Part shown: positions 8,169 through 15,751 of the stretch, in pieces
Layout: every line of letters starts with the position of its first letter
Numbering within the stretch: the stretch's first letter is position 1
Assembly: GCF_000149955.1 (NCBI RefSeq)
Contig: NC_031000.1
Location: forward strand, 998,197-1,013,947
From: Fusarium oxysporum f. sp. lycopersici 4287
Taxonomy: Eukaryota; Ascomycota; Sordariomycetes; Hypocreales; Nectriaceae
Direction of reading: 5' to 3'
Length of the DNA stretch: 15,751 nt
Notes under the pieces: model-generated
What the model was told of the DNA's origin: nothing
What the model saw: only the letters and a program-made list of their open reading frames with translations
Database searches by the model: none
Made by a program: the position numbers and the translations under genes

Positions 8169-8205
8169 TAGTACAGCACCCAACTAACTTTGACAACAGG
8201 GGTCG

Positions 8206-8224
8206 CTTATGGATGATCCACATA
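8206..8224 (-). repeat. Right terminal inverted repeat of the piggyBac-like element
   Basis: Pairs with 4129-4144: TATGTGGATC shared, then gapped matches. It is separated from the right subterminal repeat by 35 bp (8171-8205) once the pogo insertion is removed. Confidence 0.55.
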
Positions 8225-8234
8225 TGTACGGAGT

Positions 8235-8262
8235 CAGGAATCCCGCGATATGGTACAATATC
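8235..8262 (+). repeat. Possible terminus of the minus-strand hAT element
   Basis: CAGGAATCCCGCGATATGG begins with CAG, as hAT ends often do, and lies directly outside the CAATAT array. The preceding 8 bases (8227-8234, TACGGAGT) would be the target duplication. No matching inverted repeat is seen elsewhere in the window, so this is a suggestion only. The first 9 bases precede the part shared with copy 1, because copy 1 starts at the window edge. Confidence 0.3.
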
Positions 8263-8444
8263 ATGCAGTGAATGATGTCACTATTAGAGCTACACCCACG
8301 CGAACAGTGTTGTTAATAATATAAACAATATGATATCGCCAATATGGACCTCTTGGCAGTATTATTATATTGTCAAGAGATGTATATTGTATTGCCCAAT
8401 ATGAGCATGACTCATATTGTATTTATTGCTAGGATCCCAATATG
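8256..8444. repeat. CAATAT subterminal repeat array (copy 2)
   Basis: Same eight CAATAT/ATATTG motifs as at 13-201, shifted by 8243. Confidence 0.7.
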
Positions 8445-8459
8445 TTCCACATGATATCA

Positions 8460-9471
8460 TCACTCAACCCCTTCGACACAAATCTCGTCACCCTGAAAAT
8501 TTCGTATCCCAAGTCATGACTTCAGGCACTCCAATGCTTCAATTACATCACTGCTAAGTCGATTTCGGCGGCCTGCAATCGTTATCTTTGCACCAGAGAA
8601 GAGTCTTTCAGGCTCCGTAGACATTGGGGGAATCGACCGTACATCCACAGCCATCTTGCTCAGGCTTGGGTAGATTTTCTGCTACGCCTCCTCTAGCCAC
8701 CATGTAAGGGCGCTTGTAAAGCCATAAACCTATTTAGAATTGCAATATCACTCATATTCATCTATAGTGAGTAATAGCTGCAGATAATTATGCCTCTAAT
8801 TTAAGGTTTTATTTATAGGTATCAGTAGGACTTTATGAAGACGAAATAGTAGTTCTATATATTCATTCTATAGTATTTTAATTAACTTCTTTAATCACTT
8901 AGCTTACTCCTTTCTCTAGCTCTCTTGGATATATTGCGATTTGTATAAAGGGTGGACTATAATAGCTGCAACATACGTAGGTGATTCTTCAGTAAGGCGA
9001 TAGTACTTATTCAACTTAGCCCAGCCTGAGTTATATGCCAGTACCGTCACAAGATTGTCAGTAGTTGCTTCCTTGCCGGCTTTTAATTATGCAAATATGA
9101 AATCCATCACCAAGAGGACATTGTTGAGTATTGCAAACAATGACTTAAGAGCCGTAGTTGTCATCTTCAGCTTCTTTAAGAAGGACTTGATCTTCTCCAA
9201 GATGATCCAATCCTCTGGACAGAGCTCGTCTCCAGCGCCATCTGCGTCCCTCTATTTGTTAAAATTGCCGTCAATTGCATCTCTAAGATTCAATGCCGCC
9301 CTCAACATAGTATACCACAAGCTGCATCTTGTGTCATTGTCTCACGCAGCCCTACAGTTATGGTTGATAGCAAGACACTTTTGGCTGCGCTGGACACTCC
9401 GTTAGATGTAAATGTTGAAGTTGTGAAGCCTGCCAAGAGGACCCTTCTTCAGCCATGCATCTTAAATATGT
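8460..9471 (-). pseudogene. hAT transposase remnant A, C-terminal half (copy 2)
   Basis: Same remnant as at 217-1230, with the same Trp-to-stop positions. At 9299-9302 this copy keeps the family reading: YTMLRAALNLRDAI is continuous, whereas copy 1 is frameshifted there. Copy 2 is therefore closer to the ancestral sequence. The N-terminal half is again missing. Confidence 0.85.
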
Positions 9472-9598
9472 CTTCGCATCCATTCTTCAGGTCTCATGGA
9501 AGGCTCGAAGAAGCCACCCTTGCTAGGCCTCCTTCTGAGTCGCTCGGTCTCTCCCGGCCGAGCACTCCTGTCTCCGCCTCAACTCGAACTAATGATGA

Positions 9599-11872
9599 GA
9601 CCTCTCGTTCGATGCTTTCGGACGAAAGAGGGAGGTCAGACGCCTCTCGGTGCCTTTTCCCTATCGACTGGAACAAAGATCCGCTACGACAGGGGAGCCA
9701 GTACCATCCATTCGATACCGTCAGCCTCATAAGCGCGTCATCAACTCCAAATCCCAGCCTTCAGCAATCTGCAGGCACAGCGCTCAACTTACGACGGACG
9801 GGAACAACGAGTATGGGCTGTATAAGTATTGCCATATTAGTGGCCGTCATGATGCTGCGCTGTTTGCCAGTGAGAGCACGACCACGACCGGCATCATTTA
9901 CTACCTTCAACAGCAGCACAGACTGGAAGAATTTGGTTACAAAGCAACAGGATCCGATCCTTTCAGCATAGCTAAAAGGACAGCAAGCCTCACGCCATAC
10001 CTCGGAAGCCGGCGCGTGGTGTTCGACGACCTGAAATTCAAGGACGATTTTACTGACTGGGTCATTGTCCTTGACCTCACATTTCGTCAAGCGACTCATC
10101 AGCGCACGAATGAGATTTTTATCAATTATGTCGAAGACATTGACAAGATTCTTCCCAAAAGCCCGTCAACTCTTAGCAGTTGGGTCAAAGAGAAGTGGCG
10201 TGGGAGACGCGTTTGGCTAAGGGAAAAGCTCCATTCCGCCAAAAGCAAGTTCCATATCTCGATGGATGCATGGACATCCTAAGAAGACACAAACTATCTC
10301 GCCGTTGTCGATCACTTCCTAGAGGAGCGCCACAAGCTGAAGACAGCTCTTTTAGACCTCCCACCTCTAAAGGGTCCTCATTTCGGTGCGAACATCGCCA
10401 AAGTGTTGTCAACCGTAATCGACTTTCATGACATGTCGCCAATCATTTGCTACTTCATGATGGATAACGCCGCGAGCAACTACGTATGCATTCAAGAGCT
10501 AGCAGAGTAGTATATAACAATCCGACGTGAAAATCGCCTTCGGTGCGTCGGCCATATGCTGAACCTCATCGTCAAAGCTCTACTGTTTGGACAAGGCGTT
10601 AGCAAGCTGGAGCAACAGCTTCGCGGCGCATCCGATGGCGAGCGGTTTGAGATATGGAGGAAGCAAAGCTTCATCGGCAAGCTCCGCAACTTCTGCGTGT
10701 GGATCAACAGATACGACCAGCGACGGGAGCGGCTGAAGCAGTACATCTTGCAGGCTTGCGAAGAAGGCAGCATTGAACAGCTTTATACTAGAGTCCTGGT
10801 CGATGGCGGCATCCGCTGGAACTCTGTATATGCCATGATTGAAAGAGCCCTCAAACTTCGCCACGCAATTGATCTATTCTTTCTCCATTATAGCCATGTC
10901 AGTGAGGGATATTATATCTCGGGCGATAACCTGACTCCACAGTATTGAGTCGATCTGGGCCACTTCCATGCTATCCTCAAGCCTTTCAAAGATCTGACAA
11001 GACGCATGGAAGGACGGGCAAACAAAGTTGGCCGAGAAGGATCACATGGCTCACTCCACGAGGCCATCGAGTCGCTGAATGTACTCTTCAAGAAGCTCCA
11101 AGAGGCTGGGAAAATCGCAGATGATCATCCTGACGTGGTTTCAACATACTATTCCCAGGCTATTGATGCTGCTCGTGTCAAACTTGAGGAATACTTCGGC
11201 CTCACAAATGCAAGTCCTACATATCGATGCGCAGTTGCCTTGCAGCCGGCCAAGAAGTTTACCTACTTTGAGCTTCAATAGAGCCACAATAAACAATGGA
11301 TCAGCAGGGTAAAGAGAGTGGTGCAAGAGGTGTTTGCACAATAGGAGGCAGAAGCGGAGGCGGACCTAATGGACGGAGCGCGACAGGAGCTGGAGCTGGA
11401 GGAGCTGGAGGAGCTAGAGGAGAAGGCTATGGTTCATGGCAATGCGACACTTGATCCACTCCAGCAAGCTCGTAAGCGTCGTCAGAGGCTTGCCGTCACT
11501 CCGATGTCAGCTACACGAGGAAAGAAGCGGGTGAAACGGACTTCTAAGCTGGATGAGTTTATGGCGAGGATCAATAAGGCTGATCTGGATGTTGAGGATC
11601 CTCTGGAATGGTGGGTTCGCCATGCATCTGACTACCCAATCCTGTCCAAGATGGCATTTGATTTGTTCAGTTGCCCGACTATAAGCGCTGAGTGTGAGCG
11701 TGTTTTCTCACAGGCAAAGAAGGTCATCACGGATGAACGGAACCGGCTCAGTTCGGTCACTGTAGCGGCGATTGAATGTCAAAAGCACCTGCTTCGAAGT
11801 GCGCATGTTAGCAGAGATCTACAACAGGGGGCCCGTAGAGGAATGGAAATAGTCGAGTTACGTCAAAAATAA
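9599..11872 (+). pseudogene. hAT transposase B with full C-terminus, five in-frame stops (copy 2)
   Basis: Same frame as 1358-3510, with stops at 10280-10282, 10508-10510, 10946-10948, 11279-11281 and 11342-11344, all shared with copy 1. Here the dimerisation domain is complete: after RNRL it reads on through IECQKHLLRS to a natural stop at 11870-11872. No stop-free version exists in the window, so both copies are dead as coding sequences, though the D, D and E residues persist. No downstream terminal inverted repeat was found. Confidence 0.9.
11386..11424 (+). repeat. GGAGCT-type low-complexity tract (copy 2)
   Basis: Same acidic Leu/Glu-coding tract as at 3145-3183. Confidence 0.7.
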
Positions 11873-12154
11873 AAATAAAATAAGTTTATTTCATTACTTA
11901 AAATAAAAGAAGCTTAAAACAAAACAATTAGTATTATATATATTATTAAAGCTAATAACTTTAAGCAACTACTTCTGTATTTAAAGGCAGTAAGAAAGAA
12001 TTTAAAAAAAGCTAATATAACAGTTTAACTTATTATCTATCTATTTAGTAAGATAGAGAATATATAGCTTATTAAACAGCTTAATTAGTACTTCAGTAAG
12101 AGTATAGCTACTTAGCTTATTTTAATTAATGAGAGCTTATATATTATAGGTAAC
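11873..12154. other. AT-rich island with repeated AGCTTA/AGCTAA motif
   Basis: GC content is only about 20% by hand count over 11881-12120, far below both neighbours. AGCTTA or AGCTAA recurs at 11911, 11950, 12010, 12066, 12078, 12114 and 12134. No gene is visible. It may be the 3' flank of hAT B, with the motif as subterminal repeats, or older sequence eroded by RIP. The composition changes abruptly at the LTR start, 12155. Confidence 0.6.
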
Positions 12155-12306
12155 TGTTAGACATTACGTGTATTCGGTTCATTGATGTGAATTGGTGTGT
12201 ATTCATGTTGTGTTCTGTTGAAATCTACCCCTTAGAGGTTTTACCATTTCGGCTGTAATCTTAAAGTATCCCTGCTTGCACGTGAGACCCCAGCACCTGT
12301 TCAACA
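12155..12306 (-). repeat. 3' LTR of the Ty1/copia element
   Basis: In the element's own direction (minus strand) this 152-bp segment starts TGTTGAACAGG and ends GTCTAACA, the usual TG...CA with short inverted ends. It directly follows a polypurine tract. The outer flank GTAAC (12150-12154) would be the 5-bp target duplication; its partner lies outside the window. The LTR is short, so the outer boundary is the less certain one. Confidence 0.75.
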
Positions 12307-12314
12307 CACCCCCC
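12307..12314 (-). other. Polypurine tract
   Basis: GGGGGGTG on the minus strand, abutting the 3' LTR; the plus-strand priming site of LTR retrotransposons. Nothing further is recognised between it and the pol stop codon (12315-12393). Confidence 0.75.
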
Positions 12315-12393
12315 AGACTGGCCATCGTGGTTCAGTCTGTGCAGTCCGTATTCCTATTGTCAGGTTGGCCATCCTTCCGATCCCTTATTCGGC

Positions 12394-15300
12394 TCATCCA
12401 TCAAGCTGTTCCTCTGCTCTGACAAAGTCATCCGCAGTGAGCTCCTTGAACCTTCTCTCTTGAATCTTATCGTTAATATCCACTAGGCCAACCTGTGTGA
12501 CGAACTTCTGGAACTGCTGAGCGGGTAATGCCTTCGTGAGGCCGTCCGCAATCATCTCGGTGGTGGGAGTATGCCGGACCGAGATCCGGTTAGCGAGTGC
12601 TTCCTGGCGTAGCCAGTGGTTATGGATGTCGACGTGTCGAAGTTTGGTCTGCAGGAGCGCCACGTCGGCATTAATAAGCCGAATGGTCTGCGCGTTATCG
12701 CACTGAATAGTAATTCTTGAGTTATCGAGAGTTACGCCGAGCTCGGTGATTAATCTGGAGATGAACATGGACTCCTTCGCAGCCTGCGCAAGTGCCAGCA
12801 ACTCCGCCTCTGTTGTAGAGGTAGTCACGGTGTCCTGCTTGTTGGCGCGCCATCCAATAATCCCTCCAAATAGCTTCATCACGTAGGCTTGCGAGCTCTT
12901 CCGATCGATTGTGTTGTCGGCAAAGGAAGCGTCACTGTACACATCAAACGTGTCTGTTCCGCCGAGTTGTAGCGCGAGTGCCCTGGTGTTTTGCAGATAC
13001 CGGAATAGGTGGTCCAAGGCCTCATGGTGATCGTCGCTCGGGTTCATGTTGAATCGACAAAGTCGAGAAACAGCAAAGGCAATATCGGGTCGAGTGATTA
13101 CTGCCAGGTAGAGCACTGATCCGGTCTTGCGTTGATACTGCTGTATTGACGCTGTTGATGCGCGCTCTTCGTTCGGAAGAAGTTCTTTCGTGGTCATTGG
13201 AGTGAGGGAAGGCTTTCCCCCTTGAATCCTAAAATGACTAGTGATCTTATCCACGAATGACGATTGCGACAGCCAAATCAGACGTTGGTTTCGTTCGCGA
13301 ATAATCTCAATTCCAAGAAACCACTGTAGCGTATCTCCTCCAGAGAGTTGGTATTTTTCTCGAAGCTTGCCTATTGTCCATTCGACCGATTTTTGATTGG
13401 TCTTCTCGTAGGCAACAATGAGGTCGTCCACATAGAAGAATATCAATATTCCTCCTTTCGAGAGACAGCATGGCTCATGAGGTACAGACTTGAACCCAAT
13501 GTTCGTAAGGGTGGTGGTTAGTTCTTTTTGCCAAAGTAGTGGTGACTGGCGCAAGCCGTATAGTGCTTTCTGAAGTTTGAGAACCAGGCCAGGCTTTCGG
13601 TAGCCTCCGGGCATCCGCATGTAGACGTCCTGCTTCAGTTCAGCATTGACAAAGGCGTTGACGACATCATACTGGAGAAGTTCTAAATCAAAGCGAGCAG
13701 CTATAGCCATGAGTGTTCGGAAAGATCTGCCGGCAAGTGTGGATGCATAGGTATCCTCGTGTGTCGACTTGACCTGTTGATCGCCTCGTACAACGAGCCG
13801 GGCCTTGCACTTGGTGAACCATCCGTGCTTGTCGAACTTGTACACATAAACCCACATGCAGTCCAGGAGTTCCTTGCCTGCGGCTTCTTCTCTCTGAACC
13901 TCACGCCAGGAGCGCATTTCTTTATGGCTTTCAAGATGAGTCTTTTCTGCCTCGCGGAATAGGTCACCTAGTGGATGGTTCTTGAGGTCTTTATGCCTTT
14001 TTGGCAATATTGGCATGTCTCGTCGGTGTATTCGGCGTTGGCCGTCACCTAAATCTGTCAGCTTTGCAGATTGTGTTTTGCGATTGGGAGAATCCATCAG
14101 CTTAGTAGATTCCCCTCGACTTCCCGTAAACTGAGGTTCTCCGCTATCAGGGTGGCAGCTGGCCGAGCTCGCCTGCTTCTCGAGCTTCCGCTTACTCACC
14201 ACCTTGCCATTCCAGGTCCCTTTCACAGATGCGAGTCGACCGGCATTAAATGCGGCCTCCCAGTAACTGCTCGGAGTTGAAATGACACGAGGGGCTCCAT
14301 TTGCGCCGTCTCGTCCCGGGGAAGTGCCAGCGCTAGGTGGGACATGCACCATCTTCGCAGCTCGTAACTGAGGGGGGTTTTCCCCCTCCTTCCTCACGGG
14401 AGGTTCTCTGATAGTAGCGACCAGAAGGGCAGCAGGCCGTAGAGGGCAAGTCTCCGGGGTCAGGTAGGGAGTGAATCGAGCGGTCGTGTAGGGGTGATCA
14501 GTCCCGTCAGGCTCTTCTCGATTGCGATCTCCTACGACTAGTGTCCTGCCAGTCTCACCCTGCGTAATCGTGAGATCACGTTCAAACCCTCTATGTGGAT
14601 AACTTGCAGCCTCCCGCTCAAACGCTAGTCCTTCAGGCAAGGCGCTTAATTCCTCGTCTTCTTCTTGGGTAGAAGCATCCAGATTGATGCTAGATCCCTG
14701 TGGGACCTCTGCATCAGTGAGATGCTGAATAAGTTCTTCCTCGTTTAGTTCTTTTAAATCATCCTTGAGGTGTTGGACATCCCCAGAGAACGTCTCCTTC
14801 TCGTTGAAGATCACGTCTCTAGTGGAGATGACCTTGTTGGTCAACGGATTCCAGACCCTGTAGATGTTTGTCGAGTTATACCCGACCAGGTATCCTATCC
14901 ACCCTCGGGGATTGAGTCGTTGTCGCCGATTCTTCTTTTTCAAAGCATCGGTCGTCATCGCAAAGGCTTTACAGCCATACACGCGTAGGTGTGTTTGATC
15001 GGGCTTACGCTCCGTGACAACCACGCCGTCCCTAAAGGCAAAGTAAGTGTAGAAACGCTCATATGGCGTCTTCCAATTGTAGATATACTTGGGTGTCCTA
15101 TTGTATAGGTATACGGCAGCACGCCAGATCTCAACCCAAAGGAACGAAGGCAGCTTTGCTCCGATTCTCATCGCGCGAGCTTTCTCCTTGATCACACCCC
15201 CCGAGCGCTCTGCGCCGCCATTTTGACTTTGGGCATATGGCGCGGAGGGCTCTAGGCGCATCCCGTTTTTGATACTGAGGAAGTCACTTACCTGGTGACT

Positions 15301-15751
15301 ATCCGGGATCTCGTTATCACACTCGATGACTTCGGGTCTACACTGGAGTTGTCGCTCTAGTGTTCTAAGTAGATGCTCAAGTGCACCGATAAGCGTTGGT
15401 GCAGTTCGATCGGGAAGATAATAGTCCCAGATATAGCCAGAGTAACGGTCGGTAACCAGCATAGCTGAAGTGTAGCCTGGATCCCCACTCATGTCGTGGA
15501 AATCAATAGTGAGTCGGATTCCAGCCTTCTCGGGTGGAACTCGTCTTTGTCGACGGACTTGGCGCTTCACCTTCGCCATTCCACAAGCATCACACTCAAC
15601 CGTGGAGATCCCTCTGATCTTCACCCCCCGAGATTGGCCCACGAGGTGCTTGAGTGCTTCAGGCCCTGGGTGTCCAAGTCGAAGGTGCCAAAAGGTTTCG
15701 TCTCCACTGCGAGGAGGGCGTTTAGTCCACGAATCATACTGTTTCCGTTTG
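12394..15751 (-). CDS. Ty1/copia pol polyprotein (integrase, RT, RNase H), 5' end outside window
   Basis: The frame is open from the window edge to TGA at 12394-12396. The codon at 15640-15642 is GTG, not a real start. Upstream of it the frame reads FWHLRLGHPG (Trp 15688-15690), the GAG-pre-integrase motif, which with CDAC forms the HHCC zinc site. Numbering from 15642, the integrase core has Asp47 (TIDFHD), Asp109 (IECDNE) and Glu145 (NGGAERSG), exact DD35E spacing. Reverse transcriptase spans about 585-830, with Asp659 (QYDVVNAF) and YVDD at 737-740. RNase H has Asp904 (YSDASFAD), Glu945 (TEAELLAL) and Asp982 (QCDNAQT), then the copia signature MIADGLTKALP. A Pro/Ser-rich linker (about 290-550) separates integrase and RT. 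No inactivating change is seen, so it may be recently active. It acts in cytoplasmic particles for reverse transcription and in the nucleus for integration. Confidence 0.95.
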   Translation of the reverse strand, partial: KRKQYDSWTKRPPRSGDETFWHLRLGHPGPEALKHLVGQSRGVKIRGISTVECDACGMAKVKRQVRRQRRVPPEKAGIRLTIDFHDMSGDPGYTSAMLVTDRYSGYIWDYYLPDRTAPTLIGALEHLLRTLERQLQCRPEVIECDNEIPDSHQVSDFLSIKNGMRLEPSAPYAQSQNGGAERSGGVIKEKARAMRIGAKLPSFLWVEIWRAAVYLYNRTPKYIYNWKTPYERFYTYFAFRDGVVVTERKPDQTHLRVYGCKAFAMTTDALKKKNRRQRLNPRGWIGYLVGYNSTNIYRVWNPLTNKVISTRDVIFNEKETFSGDVQHLKDDLKELNEEELIQHLTDAEVPQGSSINLDASTQEEDEELSALPEGLAFEREAASYPHRGFERDLTITQGETGRTLVVGDRNREEPDGTDHPYTTARFTPYLTPETCPLRPAALLVATIREPPVRKEGENPPQLRAAKMVHVPPSAGTSPGRDGANGAPRVISTPSSYWEAAFNAGRLASVKGTWNGKVVSKRKLEKQASSASCHPDSGEPQFTGSRGESTKLMDSPNRKTQSAKLTDLGDGQRRIHRRDMPILPKRHKDLKNHPLGDLFREAEKTHLESHKEMRSWREVQREEAAGKELLDCMWVYVYKFDKHGWFTKCKARLVVRGDQQVKSTHEDTYASTLAGRSFRTLMAIAARFDLELLQYDVVNAFVNAELKQDVYMRMPGGYRKPGLVLKLQKALYGLRQSPLLWQKELTTTLTNIGFKSVPHEPCCLSKGGILIFFYVDDLIVAYEKTNQKSVEWTIGKLREKYQLSGGDTLQWFLGIEIIRERNQRLIWLSQSSFVDKITSHFRIQGGKPSLTPMTTKELLPNEERASTASIQQYQRKTGSVLYLAVITRPDIAFAVSRLCRFNMNPSDDHHEALDHLFRYLQNTRALALQLGGTDTFDVYSDASFADNTIDRKSSQAYVMKLFGGIIGWRANKQDTVTTSTTEAELLALAQAAKESMFISRLITELGVTLDNSRITIQCDNAQTIRLINADVALLQTKLRHVDIHNHWLRQEALANRISVRHTPTTEMIADGLTKALPAQQFQKFVTQVGLVDINDKIQERRFKELTADDFVRAEEQLDG

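Larger units (their letters stand above)
4129..8224 (+). mobile_element. piggyBac-like DNA transposon, interrupted by a pogo element
   Basis: The element is bounded by a short terminal inverted repeat beginning TATGTGGATC (4129 rightwards; 8224 leftwards). A perfect 28-bp subterminal inverted repeat lies inside it (4149-4176 and 6326-6353). Without the nested pogo element and one TA it would be about 2.28 kb. It carries a DDE_Tnp_1_7-type transposase. The gap between terminal and subterminal repeats is 4 bp on the left and 35 bp on the right once the pogo is removed. The original piggyBac shows a similar lopsided plan (about 3 and 31 bp). No clean TTAA duplication is seen at the ends (TTAT at 4128-4131, ATAT at 8222-8225), so the exact termini are less sure than the identity. 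Confidence 0.8.
8244..11751. repeat. Composite hAT block, copy 2
   Basis: Second copy of 1-3510. It differs only by one fewer T at 8807-8810 and by the cluster at 9299-9302. It begins 19 bases after the right end of the piggyBac-like element. Unlike copy 1, it continues past the shared part to the hAT stop codon at 11870-11872. Confidence 0.95.
12155..15751 (-). mobile_element. Ty1/copia LTR retrotransposon, 3' portion
   Basis: LTR, polypurine tract and a pol frame with integrase before reverse transcriptase, the order that defines Ty1/copia. The gag part, protease, primer-binding site and 5' LTR lie beyond the right edge of the window. The CDS has no stop or frameshift. Confidence 0.95.

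Noticed and set aside
6367..12324. The 11-mer CAGACTGGCCA occurs in the pogo inverted repeat (6367-6377) and next to the copia polypurine tract (12314-12324)
   Set aside because: Dozens of shared 11-mers are expected by chance in 15.7 kb, and no longer similarity surrounds it.
13701..14988. Small open frames on both strands inside the copia pol region
   Set aside because: They overlap a well-supported conserved coding frame and show no motif of their own.
12394..15642. Pol frame starting at 15642
   Set aside because: The codon is GTG and the frame continues upstream through the conserved WHLRLGHPG motif to the window edge, so this is an internal position.

Overview
The window looks like a transposon cluster from a filamentous ascomycete (Pezizomycotina). 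The grounds are short GT-AG introns of about 60 bp with fungal branch sites, and fungal-type hAT, piggyBac, Fot1/pogo and Ty1/copia elements. Many Trp, Gln and Arg codons are also replaced by stops in the way repeat-induced point mutation (RIP) does. I cannot name the species. Almost nothing here is ordinary host gene sequence; no rRNA, tRNA, CRISPR or bacterial-type operon was seen.

Layout. 1-3510: a composite block holding the C-terminal half of one hAT transposase on the minus strand (217-1230) and a second, more complete hAT transposase on the plus strand (about 1358-3510), cut off by 100 N at 3511-3610. 3611-4128: the only likely host DNA, with the 5' part of a minus-strand gene for a small secreted protein (ATG at 3905) running towards the gap. 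4129-8224: a piggyBac-like transposon with terminal and asymmetric subterminal inverted repeats and a spliced transposase gene. A 1815-bp Fot1/pogo element (6354-8168, TA duplication, 28-bp inverted repeats) is nested in its right end. 8244-11751: a second, nearly identical copy of the hAT composite, which continues to the end of the plus-strand hAT reading frame at 11872. 11873-12154: a strongly AT-rich island. 12155-15751: a Ty1/copia retrotransposon on the minus strand, with a 152-bp 3' LTR, polypurine tract and an uninterrupted integrase-RT-RNase H reading frame that leaves the window at its right edge.

Degree of decay. The copia frame is intact and looks young. The piggyBac transposase keeps all three catalytic Asp residues but has two apparent frameshifts. 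The pogo transposase inside it carries at least five nonsense codons, a frameshift and a catalytic Asp-to-Asn change. Both hAT frames are full of stops, and the two copies of the composite share every one, so the duplication (or assembly duplication) is later than the mutations. No coordinated host pathway is encoded. The points most worth a second look are the duplicated dead hAT composite beside an assembly gap, the young-but-more-decayed pogo inside an older piggyBac, the piggyBac end architecture, and the truncated secreted-protein gene. I found no convincing new biological system.
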